From Streptomyces sp. M92 (GTDB taxonomy: Bacteria > Actinomycetota > Actinomycetes > Streptomycetales > Streptomycetaceae): 64,000 nucleotides of DNA. Positions 35,677 through 44,172 of the stretch are shown piece by piece. Under the pieces are notes generated by a model. It worked only from the letters and a program-made list of their open reading frames with translations. It made no database searches and was not told the DNA's origin. Made by a program: the position numbers and the translations under genes. The first letter of the stretch is position 1. Every line of letters starts with the position of its first letter. The stretch spans positions 5,642,001 through 5,706,000 of the forward strand of contig NZ_CP101137.1 of assembly GCF_028473745.1 (NCBI RefSeq), in the 5' to 3' direction.

Positions 35677-36177
35677 ATGGGCACGCGCAGCAGAGTCACA
35701 GCGCTCACCTCGGGAGCGATGCTCGCAGCAGGAACACTGCTCACCACCGTCACCGCAGCCCCCGCGCAGGCGTACGACCCCGACCCGACCACGTACGTCA
35801 CCCGGCAAGCGACGGACAACTGCCCCTGCACGCACGGCGACCTGATCGACGGGACGTACTTCCACAAGGACGCCGGAGGTGTGGGCGTCAAGATACTGGC
35901 GACCGTGGGCAAAGCCTCCAACATCGTGGGCAAGGTCGAGTTCCACCCCTTGGACGAGAAGCTCTGGATCTACGACACCAAGAACGACGGTGACGCCCTC
36001 TACGCCCAGGTGACGTGGTCCGGCGGGGGGTCCCAGGTCTACAAGGCCCCCGGCACCGCGAAGTCCATCGACGTCCGGACCGTCGACCTGAACATCCCCG
36101 AAGACACCTACGTCTCCGTCAAGCTGTTCGACGGCAACGGAACCGACCTGATCCAGTCCACCCAGGGCCGGGCCTGA
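35677..36177 (+). CDS. Secreted hypothetical protein
   Basis: 166 residues with AGGAG upstream. A Sec signal peptide (RVTALTSGAMLAAGTLLTTV followed by TAAPAQA) precedes a mature domain of about 130 residues beginning YDPDPTTYV, with CPC (NCPCTHGD) near the start and strands such as VGVKILATVGKASNIVGKVE. It has no known catalytic motif. The two close cysteines could bind a metal or form a disulfide with a partner. The family is not recognised. Confidence 0.65.
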   Translation: MGTRSRVTALTSGAMLAAGTLLTTVTAAPAQAYDPDPTTYVTRQATDNCPCTHGDLIDGTYFHKDAGGVGVKILATVGKASNIVGKVEFHPLDEKLWIYDTKNDGDALYAQVTWSGGGSQVYKAPGTAKSIDVRTVDLNIPEDTYVSVKLFDGNGTDLIQSTQGRA

Positions 36178-36201
36178 CGCCCGACCAGCGACAGACACAG
36201 T

Positions 36202-36228
36202 CCCGCCCCGGCCACCTGGCCGGGCGGG
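36202..36228. terminator. Bidirectional hairpin between convergent genes
   Basis: CCCGCCCCGGCC (36202-36213) pairs with GGCCGGGCGGG (36218-36228) with one bulged base around an ACCT loop. It fits exactly between the stops of the secreted protein (36177) and the AraC regulator (36230), so it can end both transcripts. Confidence 0.55.
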
Positions 36229-36229
36229 C

Positions 36230-37225
36230 TCACCTCGCCTCCCCGAGGACACGCCGCCGGTACTCGCCCGGCGGGATGCCATGGGCGTCACGGAACGCCC
36301 TGCCGAAATGGGCCGCCGACGTGAAGCCCCAACGGAGGGCAACGCGGCATGCGGGAACTCCACGCCGCGCGGGGTCGGCGAGATCCCGTCGGGCGGCATC
36401 GAGGCGGCCGGTGCGGATCAGACCCGCCACCGTCTCCTCCTCGCTCTCGAAGAGACGGTGCAGCTGGCGGACGGACAAGTGGTGGGCAGCGGCGACCGTG
36501 GCCGGAGAGAGTCCGGGGTCATGCAGATTCCGTCGGATGTGCTCGCGCACATGAAGCACCAGAGCACGCTCGCGACTCTCGTCCGGGAGCCCGGCCGCGG
36601 TCTCGGACTCATGCGCCAGCATCCCCGTCACCAACTCGACCAGCAAGGTGGCCAGCCGCCCGCCGTCCGACGGACGGTAGCCGCCTTGCTCGCCGAAGAG
36701 CTGGACCAGGGTCTGCGCGACCAGCAGCCCGAAGCCACGCCGCCCGGACAGACTCCGCCCGAGCAGCCGGTCGGTACGGCAACGCAGGGCGGGGGGCAAG
36801 GAAACCAGCGCCTTGGGGATCTCCAGCCCGATAGCCACCATCGGGGAGTCGCCGAACGGTGCCCCGACTTCGCAGGGGCGGGAAACATCGATCACATAGA
36901 GGTCGTGCGCATGATGCGTGTCGCTGTTGCCGGCCTGTTCGGTGTAAAGCGGGACACTGCCGGGCAGGACCAGCGTGAGATGCAGCAGCTCCGGGTCCGA
37001 CCTGCGAATGTCCACGGCTGTTCGCCTATGACGGCACGGCCGGAACACTGTCCGCCACGCGACCAGCGGACCGAGCCGCAGCAGGTGCTGGACGGCCATG
37101 AACTCGGAGGGCCGGTCGCACACGGTCTCCATCGGGGCGATGGTGCGGTTCATACAGTCCCGCCAAGCATCGAACCGTTCGCCGCGCGGCAGATCCGCGG
37201 TGCGGAACACCTTCATGGGCAGCAT
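36230..37225 (-). CDS. AraC-family transcriptional regulator
   Basis: 331 residues from ATG 37225, with GGGGGAGAG nine bases upstream. The N-terminal 200 residues are an AraC-binding-like domain (DLYVIDVSRPCEVGAPFGDS and LTLVLPGSVPLYTEQAG). The last 100 residues hold two helix-turn-helix motifs: LSPATVAAAHHLSVRQLHRL and VALRWGFTSAAHFGRAFRDA, then HGIPPGEYRR. The class usually activates genes in response to a small molecule. The only near gene upstream is the MerR/B12 regulator, in the same orientation. Its target is unknown. Confidence 0.88.
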   Translation of the reverse strand: MLPMKVFRTADLPRGERFDAWRDCMNRTIAPMETVCDRPSEFMAVQHLLRLGPLVAWRTVFRPCRHRRTAVDIRRSDPELLHLTLVLPGSVPLYTEQAGNSDTHHAHDLYVIDVSRPCEVGAPFGDSPMVAIGLEIPKALVSLPPALRCRTDRLLGRSLSGRRGFGLLVAQTLVQLFGEQGGYRPSDGGRLATLLVELVTGMLAHESETAAGLPDESRERALVLHVREHIRRNLHDPGLSPATVAAAHHLSVRQLHRLFESEEETVAGLIRTGRLDAARRDLADPARRGVPACRVALRWGFTSAAHFGRAFRDAHGIPPGEYRRRVLGEAR

Positions 37226-37504
37226 GCAGGCCAACTCTCCCCCCGTCGACCACGAACTCCTCGTGGCCACAGCCCTACCCGACGCACCCCCTGATACACC
37301 CGGTCCGCTCAGCGACGAGCCTGGGGATCACTCCACTCATCCTGCCATGGGCACCGACAGCCCGGCCCAGAATGACATACCTTCACGAGCCCCGTCGCGT
37401 CCGCGAGTACGGCCTCACGGACATCCCCGGGGCACCAGGCATCCTGCCCTTCCCCCCGACCGTTGCCCAGGCGCCACGGCCAAGAGCCGGCGGAAGGCAG
37501 CACG
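37226..37504. other. Intergenic region
   Basis: Between the AraC and MerR/B12 genes, both leftward. It should contain the AraC promoter. No clear element was seen. Confidence 0.3.
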
Positions 37505-38521
37505 TCACAAGGACCGCGACGACACCGCTGACGTCAGCGCGGCGACCGCTTCGGCAAGGCCCGACGGACGCGCCAGCCCGGCCACCGCCTGCCCGGCCCA
37601 GCCAGGGCCCAGGGTCAGCACGGCCGGCCTGCGGCGGGCGCCGCGCACTCCCCACTCCATGGCGGCCACGTGCTGGGCCAGCGGCCGGCTCGCGGTGGTG
37701 CGGGACTGCGCCCACAGCCCCACCGCGGCCGGCCCGGTCCTGCGCACCGCCGCGACGAGCGACTCGACGGGCAGGGCACCGCCGAACATCCGCACCGGCA
37801 CCCCTCGCTCCGTCAGTGCCGCGGACAGTACCTCCAACGGCAGGGTGTGGTTCTCCCCCGGCACACAGGCGAGCACCGCGGTGGCCCCGGGACGGTCCGC
37901 GGCCGTGTGCGGTGTGGCTCGCCGGAACGCGCCGGAGACGTGCCACGACAGGAAGTGCTCGACCTCGACGTACTTCTCGCCCGAGGTCTGCCACTTGCGG
38001 CCGACGGCCTGGAGCGTCGGCACGATCACCTCGGTCCAGGCGGCGACGAGACCGTGTTCGTCGATCGCGGCGAGCAGTAGTTCGTCCAGGGCGGCGGCGT
38101 CCAGGCGCAGGGCGGCCCGGGCGATGCCCCTGCACTCCTGCCGTACGTCGCCGAGTCGCAGGCCGCTGCCCGCCCGGCTTCGGGGGCGGTTCGAGGGGCA
38201 CGGTGCGCCGGCGGCGCCTCGCGAGCGGGGTGCCGCCGTCGGCGGCTTCTCACTGCGCGCCAGCCGAGCCGCCTCGGCCGGCGGAATCCCGGTCGCCGTC
38301 ATCGCGCACATCCGCTCCAGCCTCGCCACGTCCCCGGCCGACCAGCGCCGGTGCCGGCCGCCCGTGCGTACGTCCGGCCCGAGCCCGTACCGGCGGTCCC
38401 ACGTGCGGACCGTGGTGGGTGCCACCCCCAGACGCCGGGCCACCTCGCCGGTGGTCAGCCCGCCTCCCCGCGGGCCGCCCTCGTCGGCCCGGCCCTCACC
38501 GTTCTCCCTCTGCGCGCTCAT
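37505..38521 (-). CDS. MerR-family regulator with B12-binding domain (LitR/CarH-like)
   Basis: 338 residues. Residues about 20-75 are a MerR winged helix (LTTGEVARRLGVAPTTVRTW, then DRRYGL and GRHRRWS). After a variable linker, residues 130-205 form the B12-cap bundle with W177 and E188-H189 (spacing x10; CarH has x9). Residues about 215-310 are the B12-binding Rossmann domain, with E223-x-H225 (GENHTLP). In LitR/CarH proteins adenosylcobalamin keeps the tetramer on DNA in the dark and light releases it. The gene is divergent from an ECF sigma factor, the arrangement of litR and litS in Streptomyces coelicolor. GGAGG lies just one or two bases from the ATG, unusually close. Confidence 0.8.
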   Translation of the reverse strand: MSAQRENGEGRADEGGPRGGGLTTGEVARRLGVAPTTVRTWDRRYGLGPDVRTGGRHRRWSAGDVARLERMCAMTATGIPPAEAARLARSEKPPTAAPRSRGAAGAPCPSNRPRSRAGSGLRLGDVRQECRGIARAALRLDAAALDELLLAAIDEHGLVAAWTEVIVPTLQAVGRKWQTSGEKYVEVEHFLSWHVSGAFRRATPHTAADRPGATAVLACVPGENHTLPLEVLSAALTERGVPVRMFGGALPVESLVAAVRRTGPAAVGLWAQSRTTASRPLAQHVAAMEWGVRGARRRPAVLTLGPGWAGQAVAGLARPSGLAEAVAALTSAVSSRSL

Positions 38522-38532
38522 ACCTCCAATGT

Positions 38533-38567
38533 ACGACGCACAAACGACGCATGTTGTCCGCGTCGTT
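38533..38567. promoter_or_regulatory. CGACGC repeat cluster, candidate LitR-type operator
   Basis: ACGACGCA occurs at 38533-38540 and 38544-38551 as direct repeats one helical turn apart (11 bases). AACGACGC (38543-38550) also pairs with GCGTCGTT (38560-38567) as a perfect inverted repeat over 9 bases. This lies in the divergent promoter of the MerR/B12 regulator and the ECF sigma gene, where CarH/LitR proteins bind arrays of repeats. Confidence 0.5.
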
Positions 38568-38676
38568 CTCGCGTCCAAGACTGAAAGCACGCGCACGGTG
38601 ACGGCGCGAGCCGAACCGGCGGACCCGCCGTTCGGCGGACGGCCCTCCGTCTCCGTACGGCGCAGGAGGAAAGGCC

Positions 38677-39285
38677 ATGAACACGCACCCACGACCGACG
38701 ACGACCCTCGTCCCGCCCGTGGAGGAGACGCGGTGCGAGGAGGAGCTGGCCCGCGGCCTCGTCCGCGCCGACGAGGAGGCGTTCGCAGCCATCTACCGGC
38801 GGTGGGGCGCACTGGTGCACACCATGGCCACCCGCTCCCTCGGCGACACGCACGAGGCCGAGGACGTCACCCAGCAGGTGTTCATCGGCGCCTGGCGCGG
38901 GCGGAAGGGCTTCCGGCCCGAGCGGGGCGCGCTCGGCGCCTGGCTGGTCGGCATCACGCGCCGCAAGATCGTCGATGCCCTGGCGGCCAGGGCGCGGCGC
39001 CTGTCCCTGGTCGAGTCGGCCGCGCAGGACACCGCGCCGGGCGAGCTCGTCCAGCGGGCGCCGGACGAGGTGCTCGACCGCGTGCTGCTCGTCGAGGCCC
39101 TGTTGCGGCTCCCGCACGCTCAGCGAGAGGTGCTGTGCATGGCCTTCTACGAGGACCTGACGCAGGTCCAGATCGCGGAGCGCACCGGCCTGCCCCTGGG
39201 CACGGTCAAGAGCCACTCTCGCCGCGGCCTGCACCGACTGCGCACGAGCGTCGACCAGGGCGTCGCACGAGGCACCGGCGCGTGA
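38677..39285 (+). CDS. ECF sigma factor (LitS-like by context)
   Basis: 202 residues with GGAGGAAAGG before the ATG. Region 2 reads AIYRRWGALVHTMATRSLGD, THEAEDVTQQVFIGAWRG; region 4 reads LLRLPHAQREVLCMAFYEDL, IAERTGLPLGTVKSHSRRGL. The divergent placement against a B12-type MerR regulator is that of litS, whose product drives light-induced carotenoid genes in S. coelicolor. No carotenoid gene is present in this window, so any target must be elsewhere. No anti-sigma gene follows; a broken DUF389-like gene does. Confidence 0.85.
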   Translation: MNTHPRPTTTLVPPVEETRCEEELARGLVRADEEAFAAIYRRWGALVHTMATRSLGDTHEAEDVTQQVFIGAWRGRKGFRPERGALGAWLVGITRRKIVDALAARARRLSLVESAAQDTAPGELVQRAPDEVLDRVLLVEALLRLPHAQREVLCMAFYEDLTQVQIAERTGLPLGTVKSHSRRGLHRLRTSVDQGVARGTGA

Positions 39286-39469
39286 CCGCGTCGAAGGCGC
39301 GGTGAGGCGATGTCGGAGTCGCGTACGGCGCGCTCCGGATCGGCCGCCGCGGTGACCGGCGGCGGGCGCGGTTCCAGACGTGGCGATGACGGACCTGGCA
39401 CACGGGGGTCAGGGAGCGAGGCTGGAGTCTGGCCTGTCCGCCGGTATCGAGGAAGGTCGCGCGGGGGCG

Positions 39470-40020
39470 CGTCCGGGCGAGCCAGCACGCGGGCACGGAC
39501 GGCACCGGCGGGGGCCGTGCGGAAGGGAAAGGGAGTGCTCGTCCTCTCTCGGGATGGTTGGCACTGGGCGCGCTGGTGCTGTTCGTGTCGAACCTCTTCG
39601 CCCTGGTCCTCGGGGGCATCGTGGTCTTCGCCTCACTGGGCTACGCCGCGGAGGCCGACCAAGCAGGCCGGCCGGCCCCCGCAGGACGTACGCCGCCATG
39701 GTCCTGCTCTTCGCCGCCGTGTTCGTCCCGCTGACGGCCAACACCGTGGTCACGGTACTGCTCAACGTCTGGACCGGGCGGACCAAGGACGTGGCCCAGC
39801 AGTGGCTTACCGACGAGCCGGGCACGTCCGTCACGAGTGTCGACGCGACCTCACGAACGATGTTTGTCCACGTCCACGTCCACGTCCGCGTCCCCGGGAC
39901 CCTGCCACCGGTGGAGTCTCCGCTCGAACGGCTGGAGGGCCGGATCCCGGACGGCATCCCCGTCGTGGTGGACGCCTCACGCGGTCGGCGCATCGACGCC
40001 GGGGGGGCGGCGGCTGAGTG
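39470..40020 (+). pseudogene. DUF389-like membrane protein C-terminal remnant
   Basis: In phase 0, from about 39552, the sequence reads GWLALGALVLFVSNLFALVL then GGIVVFASLGYAAEA, with a stop at 39732-39734. The next phase takes over at about 39690 with RRTYAAMVLLFAAVFVPLTA then NTVVTVLLNVWTGRT, and continues into a soluble domain containing VTSVDATSRTMFVHVHV and ERLEGRIPDGIPVVVDASRG. Joined, this is the C-terminal part of a DUF389 membrane protein (two helices and a soluble tail), with a frameshift and no N-terminal half. The start and end are approximate. Confidence 0.5.
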
Positions 40021-40324
40021 TGGGACTGGCTCTGCCGTGCCCGACCAGCCGTGCCCGACCGGAGCAGGCGCCCGGCACCGGGGAGGAGTACGGGGGCTCC
40101 TGGCCGAGCGGGGTGTGCGGTCCCCGGCTCTCCTGACATGGGCTTCGGACCTTGGCGCATGTGTTCGCCCGTGCCCAGGCCGGGGCAGTCGAGCTGTGTC
40201 TGGACGCCACCGGAAGGAGAACTCAGACGCGACCACCATTGGCCCTGAGCGACCACGCCGCCCAGAAAGCAGGGGAGCTCGGAGATTGCCTTCGTGTCCT
40301 GGAGGGCGGCACCGTCATCACGCA
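40021..40324. other. Gene-poor stretch
   Basis: About 300 bases after the DUF389 remnant. One plus-strand segment (HVFARAQAGAVELCLDATGR, near 40155) looks protein-like, but it has no start context and cannot be identified. Confidence 0.3.
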
Positions 40325-41017
40325 TCAGTCTTTTCTTGCCCGTGATTCGGTGTTGGCCCGTTCGAGTTCTCGAATGACAGCCTGTTCGTCCTGGCCGTGT
40401 ACCGCCTTCTCGAGGCTGTGATCGTCTTTGCGGGAGAAGCGTTCGCCGCGGGAGACATCCTCCTTGCTCAGGTTGCGTCCGCACCATTCTCCTTGCCCGA
40501 CGGTCTGGTGGTCGAAGGGGACGGCGGCGCCTTCTCCGAGTACTGCCCACTGGCCGGAGGCCCATCGCAGAGCGAGGAGGTAAGTGTGACCGGGTTCGAG
40601 GCGGGGAGCCGCAGCGGTCGTTCGCTTCGTGCGCTTGCCGCTGTCGCGGTAGACGTTCCAGCCGGCGCTCACCATGTCGAAGTCCTGCCCGATCCGCTGC
40701 CGGGGGTTCGAGGAAGACCAGAGGATCCTGTCCGTGCGGAAGGTCACCGCTCGGTCGGTCCGGTACTCGACGGGGCCCTTGGCGAAGTTGCGCCGGTTGG
40801 TGTCCTGTTCGGCTGTCGGTGTGGCCACGACGACGTGATCGGCGTTGGTTATCCAGTCCTCCGCTGTCCGGGAGGGGTGGCTGTCGCCGGGGATTCCGCA
40901 GCCGACCACCGTGTCGAGACCGCCGTGGCCGACCAGGACGCCGGCGGCGACTCCTGCCAGGGCCACGAGCGCGGCGACGGGGCTGCTCGTCAGGCGGTCG
41001 GTGAGTGTTGTTCGCAC
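40325..41017 (-). CDS. Hypothetical secreted or membrane-anchored protein
   Basis: About 230 residues from GTG 41017, with GGAG 11 bases upstream. The N-terminus has a hydrophobic stretch, SSPVAALVALAGVAAGVLVG, serving as signal or anchor. A domain of about 120 residues follows with NADHVVVATPTAEQDTNRR, FRTDRILWSSS and LEPGHTYLLALRW. The last 50 residues are charged and probably flexible. The frame extends upstream, but the extension is Arg/Pro-rich and unlikely. The family is not recognised. Confidence 0.6.
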   Translation of the reverse strand: MRTTLTDRLTSSPVAALVALAGVAAGVLVGHGGLDTVVGCGIPGDSHPSRTAEDWITNADHVVVATPTAEQDTNRRNFAKGPVEYRTDRAVTFRTDRILWSSSNPRQRIGQDFDMVSAGWNVYRDSGKRTKRTTAAAPRLEPGHTYLLALRWASGQWAVLGEGAAVPFDHQTVGQGEWCGRNLSKEDVSRGERFSRKDDHSLEKAVHGQDEQAVIRELERANTESRARKD

Positions 41018-42182
41018 GTCTATCAGGACTCCAGAGCGGGGACGAACGCGGAGACCGCGGTGCGGGCGGCTCCGGCGCGGCAGGCTGCGGGTGTGTCTTG
41101 GGGGCGTGGGGCCTCGTGAGCCCACTTCGAAGCGGTGTTGGCGCACAGGGCCATGCCGCCGGCGCCGCTACGGCCGTCCCGGCGCCGGCCCCCCGCTGTA
41201 CGGTGCGTGAGGCAGGCAGCAAGCGCACGGCCAGAGTCGTGGCCGCGGTCGATGCGAACTCACGGTGCTGCTCGCAGTGCCGGGCAGCATGACAGCGATG
41301 AACAAGCCAGCACGAACCTGATGCCTGCCCTTGCGCATGTGTCCCCCCTCCAGATGGTGGTCGAGGCCTCTGCCTCACGGCAGGAGCCGAAATGCCCAGC
41401 CATCGGAGGAGCACACGAAGCGAGGTCGGCGCGCGGAGCAGCCGGCCACCGGGATGCCGGACCCCCGTGTCGACGGTGTCCCCCGGTCACTGGTCGACGT
41501 GCATGAGAGCGGACGGGTCAGATCCGCCGAGCACGGCGATCATGTTAGCCACGCGACGACCGCAGAGAACGAGGGTTCGATTCCACGGTGGCGGGAAAGC
41601 GTCACATGCACCCGTCAAGTCGGCCAGGCAACTCATCCGAGTCCCGCGCTGGTTGGACACGAGCGACTGGTGGCCGATGCTCTCCGGTCACCGATTGAAG
41701 ATGGCTGGATATATACGCTGGGAGCGAGTCCGGTGACCATCGCAAGTCGGTGCCTGATGTACGCGACCCGTCTGCCTCTCCTCGACATGCCGCGCGGGTA
41801 TGAGCGAGCGTTTCAGCGGTGGATCGCGCCTCGCCCCCCCTCACGACTCGACATGCATGCCAGGACCGCGCGGTTGGCCACCATACGGCTCTCGCCCCTG
41901 CTCCACGCCGTGATACAGAGACCGGAGGGGCTCGTCCGGACAGGCGGCGAAGACGGTATCGCCGATCCGCAGGAACACGGAGGCGTCCTGACGCCCAAGA
42001 CAGCGCCGTAGGCCGCGCCTTGCGTGTGATTACTCCATCGTGGACGATCAGTGCTGTCGGGTCGGCTGAGTTTTGTGGTCGCTGCGACGGACTCCGTCGA
42101 CCGGTTTGAGCTCCGAGTTGATCAACGGCTGGAATCCCCGGCCGCGCAAGATGCTCTTCAGGGACCAGAGGAAGAGACAGCC
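41018..42182. other. Gene-poor stretch with fragments
   Basis: About 1.16 kb. Apart from the possible small minus-strand gene at 41168-41338, a minus-strand island near 41860-42020 reads GRQDASVFLRIGDTVFAACP and DEPLRSLYHGVEQG, ending HVES at a stop. It looks like a coding remnant without a start. Nothing else is supported. Confidence 0.35.
41168..41338 (-). CDS. Possible small exported protein, maybe frameshifted
   Basis: ATG 41338 has an excellent ribosome-binding site (GGAGGGGGG, five bases upstream) and reads MRKGRHQVRAGLFIAVMLPG, a short basic-plus-hydrophobic start like a signal peptide. After that the phase turns Arg/Pro/Cys-rich and stops after 56 codons. A neighbouring phase reads EFASTAATTLAVRLLPASRT, which looks more natural, so a frameshift is possible. 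Confidence 0.3.
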   Translation of the reverse strand: MRKGRHQVRAGLFIAVMLPGTASSTVSSHRPRPRLWPCACCLPHAPYSGGPAPGRP

Positions 42183-42641
42183 GTGTGGCGCGTCGTTCTG
42201 CATCTGACGCCTGTGACGGTGGCAGCTGCGTTGTCGCTGCCCCTACCGGGGGCACTGGTACTCCGGAGTGCCTCTGACCGTTGGCCGCGGGCCGTCTTCC
42301 GCCTCGGCTCTCTCGCACTCGCTCTCTGGCTGGCGCTCATAGCCGTGGCAACGTTCGCCGCCTCTGACGGCAGCACTGGCGGAAGCGGCGGCGGACTCTG
42401 GCTGAGCCCGGGAATCGAAACGCTCACAGCGGACAGCACCTACGTCACTGCCCATGAGAAGGAGATGACAGTACGGCAATGGGTGGCGAACGCACTGATG
42501 TTCGTGCCCCTGCCGATCCTGCTGGCGACAGTGCGCCCTGGCCTGTCGGGGGCGAAATGCCTCGGGCTATGTGCAGCGGCGGCTGTCGTCATCGAGTCCA
42601 TGCATCGGCCCCGGACAGCCGGCCCAGCAGCGACTCCGTGA
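42183..42641 (+). pseudogene. VanZ-like membrane protein, C-terminally disrupted
   Basis: From GTG 42183, 152 residues with four hydrophobic segments (HLTPVTVAAALSLPLPGALV, LGSLALALWLALIAVATFAA, WVANALMFVPLPILLATVRP, LGLCAAAAVVIES). The NxLxFVPL and VIES blocks are typical of VanZ-like proteins. In intact members IES is followed by Q and a fifth helix-turn (DVDDVxxNTxGxxxG), but here the sequence switches to unrelated DNA (MHRPRTAG). The gene therefore seems cut at about 42600. Confidence 0.5.
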
Positions 42642-42769
42642 GCACCAGCCCCGGTACGAGCCCGGCCTACGCATGGCCAGCAGCAAGGCGCGCGGGGTGC
42701 CGGCGTCGATGCCCACAACGGCGGCGTCGGCCAGGGGCGCTTCGGGCGCCCGCGGTGACTTGTTCGCCC

Positions 42770-43090
42770 CGCAGTGCTCGACGGATCGGCACGGGGCGGT
42801 CAAGGTACTGATGGAGGCCGCCCCGCAGAAGGTGCGCTTCGCGGAACCGCAGCACCGGATGCCGGGAACCGAATCTCACAGAGGATGCTCGCGATGACGC
42901 TGCGGAACCTGGTGCGCGACGGCCGGGTCACGCGCCGCGTCGGGCCGACGGTTCCGTCCCGCGTGCGCTACCGGGTGGTCCGAGCTGACAGTGCGCGGTG
43001 GCGGTACCGAGCTGTTCGGCACACTGAGCCGCATCGGCGCGCCCCCGGGCGCAGGACGGCACTCGTGGATCCCCAGGCTCAGCTTCACAG
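42770..43090 (+). pseudogene. HxlR-family regulator, multiply frameshifted
   Basis: Joined phases read GAVKVLMEAAPQKVRFAEPQ, HRMPG, then ISQRMLAMTLRNLVRDGRVT and RRVGPTVPSRVRYRV, then GTELFGTLSRIGA. ISQRML(x)TLRxLxRDGxVxRxVxPTVPxRVxY is the recognition region of HxlR winged-helix proteins. At least two frame changes are needed and the N-terminal Cys block is missing, so it is a pseudogene. Confidence 0.55.
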
Positions 43091-43128
43091 GATCGCCGCT
43101 CTCACGACCCTCGGAACCGGCCGAGGCT

Positions 43129-44172
43129 TCAGACGGCGAGCACGGCGACGGTGCTCGTGTAGATGGCGATGAGCAGAATGCCGTCGAAGCCGATCCGCAG
43201 CCAGCCACGCCTCTGGCGGACGAGAAGGCCACCGAGCAGGACCGCCGTCATGACCATCGCCCCGCTGGTGAGGAACAGCTCGTCCGGGTTGGCAGCGTGG
43301 AACAGGGACCCGTCTCGGTAAGCGACGTCGCCGACGACCAGGTTGAGCGCGTCCAGGCAGTTGCCGCCGATGATGGCGGCAATGGCGAGGGTGACGGCTC
43401 CGCGCCGGACGGCGGCGATGGAGGTGACCGTTTCCGGCAGGGCGTTGACGAGACCCATGAACACGGCGCCCACGAGACCGGCGTTCAGGTCGGTGTGCTG
43501 CACGATGCCCTCCGCTGCGCGGGCCACCGCCCAGCCCCCGACCACGACGAGGGCCGCGACTGCCGCGAACTCGGTCCACAGCCGTGAGGTTCTGTGCCGG
43601 GCCAGTCCCTGGGTGGCTTCCTCCGGCACGTCGGGAAGCGTGTCCTCCGTTCGCACCGCTCGCCACATGGGTGCGCCGTGGTTGTTGATGAGCCGTAGGC
43701 CGCCGATGTAGAAGGCCACCATCACCACGGAGGCCGGGTGCAGCCCCAGGACGGTGACCGACGGGCTGAACGCCGCCATCAGAGCGAGTCCCAACAGGCC
43801 GATGAGCAGGCATCCGAAGAGCATGTTGGAGACCGATGCGGCGGCGTGTTCGAGGTTGACCTTCCGCAGGAAGGCATCGGCGACCACGAGGGCGACCGTC
43901 TGGGCAGCGATACCTCCGACGGCGTTGCTGTACGCGAGGTCGGGTTGGTCCGAGGCGGCACTGACGGCGGTCATCACGATGCCCGAGAGGGACGTCACGA
44001 GCCCGAACAGGACGGCCCCGAACAGGGCTTCGCCCCATCCGGTGCGATCGGCGAGGGTGTCACCCACACCGGCGAGCCGGATACTGCACAGCACGGTGAC
44101 TGCCGTGGCCAGGAGGAAGACGCCGATGCTCCAGCTCAGCGGCCACAATTCGGTCAGCACGGTGCACATCAT
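43129..44172 (-). CDS. CaCA-type (sodium/calcium exchanger-like) membrane protein
   Basis: 347 residues with about ten hydrophobic helices in two halves. The ion-site region of the second half, GLVNALPETVTSIAAVRRGA then GGNCLDALNL, matches the alpha-repeat signature (N-A-x-P-E-x-x-T-S and G-G-N-x-x-x). The first half has a matching segment, LFGLVTSLSGIVMTAVSA, with Ser instead of the usual acidic residue, which may change ion selectivity. Two adjacent ATG codons follow GAAGG; either could serve. It probably exchanges a cation (Ca2+, Na+ or K+) for protons or Na+ at the membrane. It is a single gene. Confidence 0.8.
   Translation of the reverse strand: MMCTVLTELWPLSWSIGVFLLATAVTVLCSIRLAGVGDTLADRTGWGEALFGAVLFGLVTSLSGIVMTAVSAASDQPDLAYSNAVGGIAAQTVALVVADAFLRKVNLEHAAASVSNMLFGCLLIGLLGLALMAAFSPSVTVLGLHPASVVMVAFYIGGLRLINNHGAPMWRAVRTEDTLPDVPEEATQGLARHRTSRLWTEFAAVAALVVVGGWAVARAAEGIVQHTDLNAGLVGAVFMGLVNALPETVTSIAAVRRGAVTLAIAAIIGGNCLDALNLVVGDVAYRDGSLFHAANPDELFLTSGAMVMTAVLLGGLLVRQRRGWLRIGFDGILLIAIYTSTVAVLAV

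Noticed and set aside
41574..41584. GGTTCGATTCC, a tRNA T-loop-like string
   Set aside because: No matching T-stem, anticodon arm or acceptor stem surrounds it, so it is neither a tRNA nor a convincing attachment site.
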